Origin: Neckera pumila | Taxonomy: Eukaryota > Streptophyta > Bryopsida > Hypnales > Neckeraceae | Assembly: GCA_963969595.1 (NCBI GenBank) | Contig: OZ018415.1 | Location: 20,899,782-20,963,781, forward strand | Direction of reading: 5' to 3' | DNA length: 64,000 nt | Program-made: the position numbers and the translations under genes | Part shown: positions 47,064 through 58,260 of the stretch, one piece after another | How the letters are laid out: the number at the start of each line of letters is the position of its first letter | Numbering within the stretch: position 1 is the stretch's first letter | The notes under the pieces: model-generated | What the model was told of the DNA's origin: nothing | Databases searched by the model: none | Seen by the model: the letters and a program-made list of their open reading frames with translations, nothing else

Positions 47064-49729
47064 ATGCGGGAGTGCAAAAGACATCCCTCGGAATCCCAAC
47101 CCGGCGGCGGCGTGTGCGCCAGTTGCTTAGAGGAGAGACTGGCCTGGTTATGGCGAGGGGAGAGCTTCCGTCACGACGCCATGGCGAGTAGTACTACAAC
47201 AACTACGAGAACTACAATAGCAACAACAGCAAGAACATCAACATCACTCGCCGTCGACGTCTCCTCACATCCGAAGCTCTTGCAGCAACAACGTTCCGAA
47301 CGAGCTGCATCTCTTCCAGCGTTACCCGAGTCGGACAGCAACTCCGCGTTAGAAAGCGTTAGGCAACAGCTCCACGTTCTCGGCGTGGCGAGCCGACCTA
47401 GGGTTTCATCCCAGAACGGGCCCCATGGCGACCCCACAGTAGTGATCCCCATCACCATGGCCGCAGACAACCCCACTCCCCCAACCTCCAAAGCTATTCT
47501 CGAAGAATGGACAGCGTTTCACGCCCGACGTCGAGCCACCACAGAGCCACAGCCAGAGCTTGATCCTGAGTCTCCGAAACCCAAGTCTCCCAATCTCTCC
47601 TCTCCCAAGCTCGAGTCTCCCAAGACGACGAAGTCTTCCAGGAGCTTCGACTCCATTGAGTCGTTACCCGAGACGACTGGCTTTTCTCGCCACCCCGTGC
47701 ACCCCAACCCCGAATTACGCATCCTGATGAACGCGCAGAAGATGCGTTCGCAGTCGATGCCGTTGGACTTCCGAAGTGCAGAGGAGACTGCTGCGCGCGT
47801 GATCAACGAGCAAGATGACGACTACTTGGACGAAGAATTCGAGATTTATGAAGTGCGTGATGGCGATGGCGCTCGCGGTGTTAGTAGCGCGACAATTGTG
47901 CAAGAGCATGACGTGCAGCGTTGTTTCAGTCCAGTGTGGCATAGTCCCAAGTGGGTGAAGGTGCTAGCGAGCCCTATGACGTCGAGAAACCGCGTGTTTC
48001 CAAGCCGATCTAATGATGTGAGGAAGAAGGCGAGGAGTACTAAGAGAGGAGCTAGGTTTGATTCTTCCGATTGGGGGTTCAAGGATGTGCAAGGCCGAGC
48101 GTCGCCGTTGTGGAGGGGACGGGAGCAACACGGAGGTGGAGCGAAGGCGCGGTCGGTGTTTTCGTGGCTGCAGGTAGTGACTTTTTTCGTGTTTCTTTTA
48201 GGTTTCAGGAGGGCGAGTAACGACTGTCTTTTGTATGTATTTTTTTTTTTTTTTTTTTTTTTTTCTGGTTTGGGGAGCATAGCGTGAAATGTTGTTCGCT
48301 GGTTCTGGTGGTGCAATGTTTGGCCCCGCCTGAATTCTGAAATTGACAATGTGGTCAGTCGAATTGGTCTGTTTTACAGTAAGAATCCGTAGCACTAGGT
48401 GTTTTTTGAGTGTTCTGAGTAGGTCAAGAGGGAGCCCTCTGAGTTATTGATTTTTCGCAATGTGATCAGTCGAATTGGTCTTTCAGGGGTTGAGAGTGTT
48501 TTAGTGAGATTCATATTTGTAGTGGCATCTGCCAATTGGCACAGATTGGGTAACTTCTCACTTGCAAGTTCGTGCGTTGCCATATGCAAATCCAGCGTGC
48601 AATTTGAATGGGCTCGACTTGCTCGGGAAGAAGGAAGGGTGTTTTCTGTTAGAGATTTTTCAGCAGTTTTTTAGCATCTTCTGAGCCAACAGACAGTCGT
48701 TGAACCTACAGTGATCCTGATTCCGCCGAGTGTACAGTGGGGCTACTTTTCGGCCTAGAATAAGCAGAGTCAGCATATGTTCTGGAAGAAGTTATCTGCT
48801 GAAGGCTTCTCATGCTTCAGTTTTGGTGTGGAGTGTTGCTCAGGAAGCGTAGTGTATGTCCTATGTAAAGAATGTAGCTTTTTTGTACATTTCAGGGGGT
48901 GTTGCCGCTGTTAACAGGTCTTTGTAGCTGCTAAATGTCAAAAAGAGCAAGATAAATTGGTCTTTTCTAGGTTTACGCATTTTGCATTAAAGAACGATTT
49001 GATTGTAATTAAACAATGCTGACTCTCAAAATACCTTCGTGAAACTGTCCTGATATCAGCTTGGAGTTGTATGGATGTCCTCCTTATTTGTCTGTGAGGT
49101 AGGCCACTCCATTGAGTCACTGCTGCCTTACCCAAGTCTCAATTGCCTTAAAATTGGCGAGCCACGAGATGGAGTGGCTTATCCTATATAAACAGCATAG
49201 GGAATTGCACTTCTTGGTGCTTATAGTTTGGCTTAGTCCAGTTTCAATTGCACTTTGTCATTACACTTTGTCTCACACTTTGTGCCTCACACGGTGCCCT
49301 ACTCTTTATCATTCCTGCAATTAAAGTCATGCCTGATTAGCGTCGTTTGAAACAAACTAGTTCCATTTTTTGGAGTCCTTTATCGATAACCTAATTGCCA
49401 TTTCTTTTCAACAGGATGCAGAAACAATCCAATTCAAGAAACATGATCAAACGGATCAGCTAACATCTTCATCGTCCTCCTCTTTATCAAACTCCGTGAG
49501 CACGGATTCGTGGCTGAGAGATCTCACCACCGTCGGGCACTTGCACGAGATTGCCGAGGAGCTGGAGATTGTGGAGGAGTCCACTGAAGAAGAAGTCGAA
49601 GACGAAGAGGAGCTGGAAGATTTGGGAGACGTCTCGTCCTTTGGAAAGTTTCTCCTGCAGGCTGCACAGAGACATCCGCATGCCCGTCTCACACGGCTTG
49701 TCAGTGCACCAGCGTCGCAGGGACTCTGA
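47064..49729 (+). CDS. OCTOPUS-like N-terminal Cys/His motif protein (join 47064..48173, 49415..49729)
   Basis: Predicted 474 residues. The N-terminus has C4-x2-H7-P then G-V-C18-A-S-C21-L-E-E-R-L, the 'C-x2-HP ... CxSCL-x-ERL' signature at the start of OCTOPUS/OPL (DUF740-type) plant proteins, which are polar plasma-membrane proteins of phloem differentiation in Arabidopsis. The rest is mostly disordered: Thr-rich 40-60, Ser/Pro-rich with repeated SPK (170-195), acidic DDDYLDEEFEIYE, basic NDVRKKARSTKRGAR, then an acidic C-terminal stretch EELEIVEESTEEEVEDEEELE. A phase-0 intron (48174-49414; CTGCAG|GTAGTG ... TTCAACAG|GATGCA) joins SWLQ to DAETIQF in one frame. The ATG at 47064 sits directly before the motif; a GTG one codon earlier is not a start. 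The motif also occurs in other uncharacterised plant proteins, so orthology is unproven. Confidence 0.72.
48240..48264 (+). repeat. Poly(T) tract in intron 1 of the OCTOPUS-like gene
   Basis: Twenty-five consecutive T residues, 66 bases into the intron. Confidence 0.9.
48347..48481 (+). repeat. Intronic 24-bp direct repeat
   Basis: 48347-48370 and 48458-48481 are identical except for one base (CAATGTGGTCAGTCG versus CAATGTGATCAGTCG, both continuing AATTGGTCT). The 111-bp offset suggests a local duplication whose intervening sequence has diverged. Confidence 0.8.
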
Positions 49730-50213
49730 TCAACACGAGTGAGTGTCAAGACTGGGAGGTGGAGTGGGTGTGAACCAAATGTTTGGGTTTGGTGCATTAC
49801 GAGTGACGATGAGGGTCAAAAATCATGACACAACTTTGACGCGCATGCAATGTAATGTACTCAGAGCAATGCAGCCCTCAAACAGTTGTTTCCTGACGAA
49901 TTTTTCCAAAATAAGCAGCTCCGCCTTGAGAGAGGCTCTCCCTCCCCCGAAACAAGTAGCTACATACGAGACGACGCTATTTCCTTGGAGCACTGCTGGC
50001 TTGCTTTTCGAGTAAGGTCCTACTTCAACAACTTGTTCACATGTAGCTTCTGTCAATGTCAATGCAATAGCCTCCTCCCCTTTGGTCCTGAGCCAGCATA
50101 TCTCTCTCACCCAAACCCGGTTTACGGTGGATGTGTTTGGCTGTCCTTGAAAGTAGCGAGACTTCGGAAAAACCAAGTTTTGCTTCACCAATGCTAGCCT
50201 CTAATCTTTGACA
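49730..50213. other. 3' flank of the OCTOPUS-like gene
   Basis: Moderate GC, overlapping frames on both strands, none family-like. Probably 3' UTR followed by spacer. Confidence 0.35.
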
Positions 50214-50274
50214 CCCTAAACCCTAACCCACCTTTTGGTTGACTCCCTAAACCCTAAACCCTAAACCCTGAACC
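50214..50274 (+). repeat. Interstitial telomeric-type repeats (CCCTAAA)
   Basis: CCCTAAACCCTAACCC at 50214-50229 and about three and a half further CCCTAAA units at 50245-50270, the two blocks each followed by a CCACCTT(T/C)TGGT word, so the whole unit is imperfectly duplicated. It is either a cluster of telo-boxes or a short interstitial telomeric sequence. Confidence 0.8.
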
Positions 50275-51682
50275 ACCTTCTGGTCTACATCTCCGGAAGA
50301 CAACATTTGAGGTGCCTCGACTCGAACCTTTTAAAATTTGCACGATAGGGGAGTTGGTTTAGGGTTGCCCATTTGGTTCGTTGCTCATGCATATTGTTTC
50401 CACATGGGTCATGAATTTAAAAGTCCTCAAGCTGTAGAGTATTCTCTGAGAAGAGATTCGATTGTAGCTGTGTCCATTCTATAGGGAGGCCTGCCGCCTG
50501 GGTTGTGTATAGGTGCAGCTTAGGACATACAATCACAATTCCAGGGACTGATATTTGCAAACCACTTATGATCAGTGATAAGGGATTGCAGTACTGACAA
50601 TGGTTTTCGCCATTGCTGTAAATTACATATACTTTCAAGAATATATTTTTAGTCCTTGGTATGATCATTTGTGATGGTATCACACTGTTCATTGAGTTCT
50701 TGACATTCTTTGAAGGTAAATGGCTTGAAACAAAATATTTTGCACACTCTTAACTCTGGAAGGACGTGGATCCTCATGATCAGGGTAGTCACCAAAATAC
50801 TCTGATTATACTTTGATTAGGTGCATTTTATGTTTCTACAATAATAGTGCAGTCATCCATTGGACCACTTTGGTCTATGGTGTCCTTCTAGGGTTGGCCA
50901 ATGGATAAGATTGGTGTAGAAATGAAGAATGCACCTATTGATCTACGAACTTGATCATTTTTAGCAAAATGCCTTGGCAATAGGTCTTGTCCTTGCATGG
51001 GTTAACAAATGTAGTATATTTAAGTGATAGTAGACAATATCATTTCCATACAAAGAAGAGGGGATTGGCATTTTGTCAAGTTATGCTTAATTCATATGTT
51101 AATTGGAGGAAGCCAACCAAGTGTATGAATAGATGAGTTGTTGCTTGTGATAAAAGGAAGTGATTTGAGAAATTTGATTGTTAGTGTATAGTGTGAACCG
51201 ATGAAAAAAACAAAAACTTGATTGAACTTTGAAACCATAAGTTAAAATTGATAATTTTTTTTCTATTTTCACTTCTACACTCTTCCTCTTCTAATGTCTA
51301 ACAACCACACATTATTCCTTCATCCAAATTTCATTCAATTTTTGCATAATTGCAAATAAGTAAAAACTATACTTGCTTAACCATTGTGAGCAGAAGAGGA
51401 ATATCTCAAACTCCAGAGGTCACCTTGGGCTCAACAAGAACGACAGCAAGAGTCCACTGAATGGAGACTCCCACTCTGCATGAGCAATGAGGAAACTGTT
51501 GTTGGAGGACCTGTTTTCAAGCAAGCTCATACACTGGAGGCTACAAAATTATCTGAAAGTATAAATGATCCTATTCAAATTGACGGGTTCTCAAATCAAT
51601 ACAAGTACACAGTTGGTTTCAACGATTCAACTTTTCGACTGTCTATCATACATACAGACACAGTACAGCAAGTTGACAAGTA
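50275..51682. other. Intergenic / 3' flank of the DUF3593-type gene
   Basis: Lies between two convergent genes. A 118-codon plus frame starts at 51480, but its second half is the antisense of DUF3593 exon 3 and its first half has no family features, so I do not call it a gene. Confidence 0.4.
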
Positions 51683-53414
51683 TCACTTTGATAGGGGAAT
51701 ACGCTTGTCTTCCTCTTGCGCAGGGGCATCGTCTTCAGACTTCTCTTCAGACTTCGGAGGACTTTGCAAAGAATTACGTAATCCGAACACGATGAAGAGA
51801 TTTGTTAGAGTCAACAAGGATTCAGCACTCCCATGAAGCCAATCTACATTAGACAGGGATGTTCCGTAGTGTACCTTGGCTGTTGCACACAAAAGTCCAC
51901 ATTAGATCAATGAGTTTCATACATTACAGTAAACCCTACGTGCCAAAGCAATATAGAAGAAGTCCACTTTGGAAGCTAACAGTCAATTATATTCAACGTC
52001 AAAACATAAATTTACCATTAAAAACTGTGGGTCATGATTTTTTCTTTCAAACAATAAATTTGTTACCCTTCTAAGCAATTTATTCTAAATTGCAATTTGT
52101 TCTAAATCTTATAGACATGGGAACAGCAACTATTTGAGCACTTACAGGCTAAGCATATTTGACATAAGAGGACATAACATACCAAATGAGCTACGGCAAC
52201 TCACAGTATGAACCTGCTTCACAAATCTATGACTATGGCATGTGAGACATCTGCAAGAAAAAAGTTCAAACTCACCATAAATGCCTGCTGGAACTGCTCC
52301 ATTTTGAAGAAGTGACCAGGCGATTGACACGAAACGCACATACACACCAAATTAGTAACTGTGAAACTAAATGAAGATGAATGACTCACATTACAATCAA
52401 AGGATGTAGAGCTTTGGCACTGTCAAAAAGTGTCTCTGCCTGGCAACGGAACATTGTCCTCGAAAACCTCAATTGTACATTATCTACAATTTGAATCGAT
52501 TCCAAGATAGGAGGCTCCAAAACCGTCAATGTTCTCAAAGCGTGCCCTAGTAAAATGTAACACATGAAATATATTGATTTCTTTTAATACACATACCTTG
52601 CGCATTTCAAGAAGGGGATGCAATTAAAGTCCTAGGAATATTAGACTTTCAAAAATAAATATGTACTTCACCAAGCATCCAAATTTTTACGATCCAAACA
52701 AAATTGCAAGCTGCTTCAATTCATTTCATTGAAAAACCAAATCGAAATCTTAGGTCCAGCTCATGTCCTGATGCCCTCGAATCTTTTTTCCTTTTCAAGC
52801 TCTCGGTTCAATGTCAATGTGGAAGGCCATGCCACATCCCTAGCACATTTTTTGAACGTCAAATTGCGCCATGTTCTCACCAGGAACAAAATAAAAAAAT
52901 TCTCCTACCTCAAACGGTTCCGAGCTATCAATCTAACCCATCACTGAACTAAACCATCACTCGAGCTCACGCGGCATTAAGCGACAAATGTAGAAGAAGA
53001 GAAAATGCTTGAAATCAGAGGAGAAGCGAAAGTGCAGAATCAATTACTTGTGGCTCCGACGAAAGCGAGCAAAAAGTAGAAGCCGAAGAGCGTGAGCTTC
53101 GGCGCCGTCTTGGACTTGGTGAGGTGATACAAGAAGCCAAGGTACGGGAACAACGACGCCGCGAACAACGAAGATGCAATGCTCTGCTGGTCGGTGTTGG
53201 GCGCCCAAGGATCAACGGGCAGAAAGCCTGCCACTACCACTCCCTCAAGTCTTCTTCTTATCCTAGGATTCGAATTGTAGCCAACTCTTCTTCCGCGTCG
53301 TAATGGAGGAGGGAGTACGGAGAAGTGACTTGGTTTGAAGCCGCTCCAGGAGGAGTTTAACAACGGGGGCCGCGAGGGCGCGACGATGAGGGCGGTGGAG
53401 GAGGGCATCGCCAT
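51683..53414 (-). CDS. DUF3593-type chloroplast membrane protein (complement join 51683..51879, 52276..52293, 53048..53414)
   Basis: Predicted 193 residues. Residues 1-60 are Ser/Pro/Arg-rich with no acidic residue before the conserved start, as in a chloroplast transit peptide. The core matches the plant/cyanobacterial DUF3593 family: DPWAPNTDQQSIAS (68-81), a membrane helix through SLFPYLGFLYHLTKS, a second through KLTLFGFYFLLAFVGATIPAGIY (106-128), then KVHYGTSLSNVDWLHG and ESLLTLTNLFIVFGLR (148-163), with an acidic tail. Exon 2 is only 18 nt (encoding the IPAGIY region), flanked by GAGCAG and GTGAGT; phases 1, 1 and family conservation across both joints support it. The first true ATG is at 53414 (a TTG lies two codons before). 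The function of the family is unknown; thylakoid or envelope location is inferred. Confidence 0.88.
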
Positions 53415-54304
53415 CGCCAAACTCGCTTTGCAACTGCTGCGCAGTGAGGATGATAAGCCTGGACCAGGGTTTTTTTTTAAGGCAATTTAATGCCCAATTT
53501 CCAAAAAAAAAAAATGTGCCACTTCAAGCCTATAGAAAAAAAAGGGGGTAAATGTGTTAAAAAATGCCAGACTGTAATGCCGTGCACACTATTGCCACAA
53601 TGCTTCCTAAACCTCATTTCATCCATCCAGCAAAGCCAACATATACAAAATTTGCATACAAAAATTACATATTCAAAATTGCATACTCTAAATTGGCCTC
53701 TTTTAATTCAAACCTCAGAACGAAGGAGCCACAGAACTCAAAACCTTCTTGAAAGAAAGGCCACATAACCATTTGTCCCAAAACCAAAAACCCTGGCCTA
53801 GACTCAACTTGAAAGTTTAGAACTGACGGACGGATGCGGATGGATGAGTGATGGCAGACAAATTCAAGGTCTGGATGAATGCGGATGGATGAATGTTGAC
53901 TGATTTTCACCAATTGAGCGGATGATGTCAAAGGCTCCCATCCAATTTTACAAGACGGATCGCAGGTGCTTGTCTTGGAAAAGAGCATATTATTTATTCC
54001 AATGGAATTGCGTCAATTTCACAAAAGAGATGTATTTTGTTAAATTGATACAATTCCATTGGAATTGTATTATAGCCCCACAAGCAAGGAATGAAAAGAA
54101 AAAAAAAATTGATATCTAGAAATGAAAATCCTAGCTTAGCGGTGTTTAATGTTGCGAATGAAATGCAATTTGCAAATTAATTTACAGATCTGTCTACACA
54201 ACAAGCTACGGGTATTCAATGTTGGGGTCACGTCTACAAAAACGGGCTCCATTGAGTGTATGTTGAGAAACATGTTAAAACATTGAAAATTTGAAATGTG
54301 GAAC
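53415..54304. other. Upstream flank of the DUF3593-type gene
   Basis: Promoter region on the minus strand, then AT-rich spacer. GATGCGGATGGATGA-type words occur twice near 53830-53895. A palindrome lies at 54048-54070. Confidence 0.4.
54048..54070. repeat. Palindrome with 11-bp arms
   Basis: ATACAATTCCA and TGGAATTGTAT flank a single base. A related half-word, TCCAATGGAATTG, lies about 50 bases upstream, suggesting a small MITE end or regulatory palindrome. Confidence 0.65.
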
Positions 54305-56876
54305 TCTTGTAATGCATGAGGAGAAGTTAGTCAGAGTAACTGTGGTAGTATTTTTGGAAGAGCCTTTCCAGATGACAATCCAAACTCCACATTGCAAACC
54401 AAAACTATCGGCATGAACTCCAACAACAAGAATGGTGTGCCCGTGAGGCTTTGTACTAGGTAAACAACAATGTTAATTTATGGATTAGTCAGACCCCACA
54501 TTCCCACTCCAACCAAACCCTAACCGTGTTATGTAGTGTGAATGCGGTTGTAAATAGGATTTTGAAACTGGGATTCAGAAACCAGAGTCCATGCGATAGT
54601 CTGTCCTTTGCACAAAGCCAACAAGAATATGTTGTGCACATTCGAATCCAGGGGGAGCAGCATGGCTTTGTCCGATCCCTTGGGCTTTTGTTTTTTCAGC
54701 AGCACAAGAGATTTCGTCACGACTTCCTGGGCCAAGGCTCTATGGGACTGCGTGCAATAAGCTCTTTCTCTTGTCAGAAAATAAGACATCTTCCTCCTCT
54801 TCCAACATTCCACATCTTTGCAATATGAGTTTGGCTAATAGACCCTCAAAACCCTTCTTTGATGAAATTAGCCAAAAAATTCTCTTGTATGCATGTGGCT
54901 AAAATTCTTGGGCAAAAGAAAGTCACTGCCCTAAGCTTATCCGAGCACCAAGGAATGAACGGAGTCGCCGCCTTGAGTAGGGTGCCTCAAACAAGCCAGT
55001 TTCAAACTTCACCCGCAGGATGCGTGACACAGCATCGTCAATTCTGGACACCCGTATCCTCTTGTGCACAACATGGTCCTTCACTATCGATTGGAAGCTT
55101 TTGTAAGCATATGGCACCATCACCTAACAAAATTTGCAGTGATTGTGCACTTACAAAAATCTGCACAACGGCATTTGAATTCCCAATCACAAAATGGGGA
55201 GCAGTGTCGCAACAGGCTAGTGTAAACATGGTTCGCTTAGATCAGCAAAATGATCACAAGAAGACCCGCAACTTGTCAAATTTGTCAATTTCCATGGTCT
55301 ACACAGAGAACGTAGCTTCTAGTGGATCATGTCCCAGAGGGCCTTCCTGTGTGTCATGTCTATGGTCTACGAAGACCATGTTTTCACAAAAGGTGAGGAT
55401 GGTTGCATTCTACCATGATGTCCATGCCAGCATTGATCGACACACCAACCGAGTTCTAGTATTTCACACCCATATATAGGGTCCATGATCCTGTCAATCC
55501 CCTGGAAATCCGAGATGAGGAAGCCCTGGAACCCCAATTCTTCTCGAGAATGTCTGTGAGGAGGAAGCGATTGGCGTGCATTTTGACTCCGTTCTAGGTG
55601 GAGTAGGACACTATGATGGTGGAGACGCCCTTGGCGATGGCGGGCACGTAGGCTTTCATGTGGATGCGCACCAAGCCTTGGAAACTGATCTCTGTGTTGT
55701 TTCGGTCCACCCCATTCTCCGTCCCTCCGTCGCCCACGAAATGCTTAGCGCACGCCGCTACTTTGCGACTGCATTACATTCCACGTCTAGACTTAGCAAA
55801 ATAAAACGTCAAGTTTGTTAAATGGGCGGAATTTCGCTAAGGTGGGAAAACCTGTTTGTGTTATCTGATTATTTGTGCCACTTTGGGGTCATTATGTATC
55901 AGTAGAATTGGTCCTTGCACTGACCTGTTTTGCACGAAGGGTCCCTACCAGTGGGGAGGGGCTTGGCCTTGCAGACCGTCAGTGAAGGAGGTCATGCTGC
56001 TCACCACTTGTGGATCCTCGCTGAAGTTTTCGTAACAACGTCCCCGCCGTGGATCTCAGCAAACGGCGGTGCAAGGCTTGAACCCCCCATACTAGGACCG
56101 TGACGGCTTGAACACATACGGGATGCCCGTGGCACGCACTTCCAGAGCTGTGGCCGATTCGCCTCACCAACTGTGGGTCTCTTCAAAACCAGACACAGCT
56201 TAACATGATGACCACAACACAAAGCACAAGGGTTGAAACAGGTATAACTTATAAGCACATGAAACGCAAATGTGCTTAAACCGGAAGAAGCACAGTAATG
56301 CTAGTAAGAAAACTTACATTAATTCTCTCCGGATGGCTGCATGGGAACAATGTATTTACCCTTACAGAACCAAAGATTCATGGTTTGAAAAATTACCAAT
56401 TGGACTCCCCAAAGTGCTCAGCACTCAAAACCACTCACAAGATGGTTATTTCACTTGAACCCCGCGTGTTAAACTCTCGTTGCCCTCACGGGGGATTTAA
56501 AACAGATCCTTGATCCGTAGGGGAGAATGTATGTGAGACCTCAGGAGATTTGCATATTTTCCCTTATAATCAATCAAGGGATTCATACGCCAATTTAACG
56601 GAATTCACGTTATGCATTCTAATACCATCTTATTTCACAACCAGAAAACACTGTTTTCGGTGAATGCTGGACCCCGCTAGATCACTATCAGAGGGGTACT
56701 TAATTAAAAGTGGTCAAGATTCTACACAAAGAGCATTTTGAATTTCATTTTCTGAGTATGATGGGGTAAAGCAAGCATGGCTCACCTTGTGCATCCGAGG
56801 CCCACATTGTGAGCAAAAATGGTCGTCCCGGAGACGCTGTTGTGGCCGTGCACCGCATCAGTTCCGTAAAGCAACG
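54305..56876 (-). pseudogene. Glycoside hydrolase family 3 beta-glucosidase pseudogene
   Basis: On the minus strand, right to left, conserved GH3 segments appear in family order: [20 protein letters not shown]...HNVGLG (to 56786, then an intact donor GTGAGC); ATALEVRATGIPYVF and [14 protein letters not shown] (about 55965-56165); [11 protein letters not shown]...[30 protein letters not shown] and FLISDFQGIDRI with the nucleophile Asp (about 55485-55760); VPYAYKSF and [15 protein letters not shown] (about 54950-55130); HRALAQEVVTKSLVLLKK and GVHADSFGLQCG (to about 54310). In-frame stops at 56092-56094, 56056-56058 and 55594-55596 (replacing a Trp), plus a frameshift before the nucleophile motif, show decay. 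The C-terminal domain is missing. Relatives are secreted cell-wall glucan hydrolases. Confidence 0.88.
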
Positions 56877-57071
56877 GGGTGCTCAAGACTGTTGAGGCCC
56901 GGTTCAGACCAAGATGTCCACAACAACCGGACAAGGTTTAGGGCTTCGTCATTGGTCCATGGTAATGTTTTGTCCGCTAGGGATTTCACACCCGGGGGAC
57001 GTCCACTTGAGAAGAAGTCCATGTCATCATGCACTCCCGCCAAAAGTGAAGATCAAGTCCAACTTGTAGCA
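56877..57071. other. GC-richer sequence upstream of the GH3 pseudogene
   Basis: The minus frame does not match the GH3 N-terminus. Words such as CGGACAAAA and (in reverse) GTGGACATCTTGGTCTGAACC recur in similar order at 57480-57720, so this is probably repeat-derived sequence rather than the pseudogene's first exon. Confidence 0.35.
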
Positions 57072-57113
57072 GACAAGTTTGGGATCACGTCAGGAGGTGA
57101 TCCCAAACTTGTC
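57072..57113. repeat. Perfect 17-bp stem hairpin with 8-nt loop
   Basis: GACAAGTTTGGGATCAC (57072-57088), loop GTCAGGAG, then the exact complement at 57097-57113. The pairing stops immediately outside the arms. It could form a stable RNA stem if transcribed. Confidence 0.85.
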
Positions 57114-57221
57114 CAGAGGACGAAACCCTCTTTTTTCACCCGCGCGCCTCTAAGCTTTGCTCATCTTTACCTCGGTGCGTTCAAGCTTGTGCTCTCCTTC
57201 AACAAAACTACTATGTTGCTA

Positions 57222-57251
57222 AAAATAGCAGGCTAGTCTTTTAGGGGTTAA
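57222..57251 (+). mobile_element. Solo TTAA-element terminus (K)
   Basis: CTAGTCTTTTAGGGGTTAA resembles the right ends of elements G, H and I. No matching left end was found upstream, so this may be a truncated copy or chance. Confidence 0.35.
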
Positions 57252-57859
57252 AAAAAATTTGAATGTTTTAGAGATTTTTTTAGTATTCATAGAATATTTT
57301 AGGATATATTCACTATCTTGTTAAAGTATATTTAAGATTTTATTACATTTATTCTTTTAATATTTTTACAATATTTTTAGATAATTCATCATATGAAAGA
57401 CCAAAGAATGAAGTAAAAAAAAATGAACATCATCTAATTTATTGTTCATGTAAGAAAGTAGTGCGTTGTGACGAAGGGGTAATTTTCACTTGATATGTGT
57501 CATTTTCAAAATTTTGGCATGAAAGATGGTAAAATGCAATGCAACCGGATGTCCGGTTCCAAGTGTGAAAGCATTCACTGGACGGACAAAATGCTTGATG
57601 ATATGGCAATTTCCCTCCACGAGGTAGCGGACGAAGTGGTGGACATTGGATTTCGTCCACTTCGTGTGGACGTCCCGGTCTGAACCGGTCTGAAGACAGC
57701 CGTGTTTTGAGAGCTGCAGAATGAAAAACGTCCGTCGTGTTGGCCCATTGTGCAGCCGTGGCGAAGTTTCCTGGTTTCCTGCGAAGACATGACCGGCCAC
57801 TGCTCTTCAGTTGGGGTTGTCACTTGTCAGAACTAGTTTGCAATTTCTGCCGCGCTTTT
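57252..57859. other. Intergenic with repeat-like GC-richer block
   Basis: AT-rich to about 57480, then a GC-richer block to about 57800 sharing words (CGGACAAAA, GTGGACGTCCCGGTCTGAACC) with the reverse complement of 56880-57060. No family-like frame. Confidence 0.35.
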
Positions 57860-58260
57860 CTGTCATTTGTGACCAAATCATGTGCAAGACTCAGTCTCAG
57901 AATCTGGTCTCAAACTACTAAGTCCCCTTTAGAGACTTCAGATTTCAATTTTCTGAATTGACTCCATTCTCTAAGCAGAAGTCTTGAACTCAAACACCCC
58001 TACAAGATCTTCCATTACATTGGCTTTTTTCAGTTACAGTTGCAATGGCAAGGTTTTGTACAGTACAATTGCACTCATCTTACATCTATACTTGTCCTAG
58101 TGATCAAAAGAGAAACTGGTTGTACGTCTCATTCTCACTCGTGTGACTCAAACTGCTACCCCCTTCACAGAGATTTCAGTTTACATTTCCTGAATTGTAT
58201 CCACTCTCTAAGCACAAGTCTTAAACTCTGCAATCCTAAGAGACTTTCCAACGGCTATAT
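57860..58260 (+). repeat. Tandem duplication, about 240-bp unit
   Basis: Two units share, in order, a GTGACTCAAACT / GGTCTCAAACT word, AGAGACTTCAGATTTCAATTT / AGAGATTTCAGTTTACATTT, CTGAATTG, and CTCTAAGCA(G/C)AAGTCTT(G/A)AACTC. A third, weaker unit may begin near 58300. Non-coding. Confidence 0.65.

Noticed and set aside
47171..47491. A minus-strand 106-codon frame
   Set aside because: It is a shadow of the OCTOPUS-like exon 1, arising from its Thr/Ala/Ser-rich codons.
51480..51836. A 118-codon plus-strand frame
   Set aside because: Its second half is antisense to DUF3593 exon 3, and the first half has no motif or splice support.
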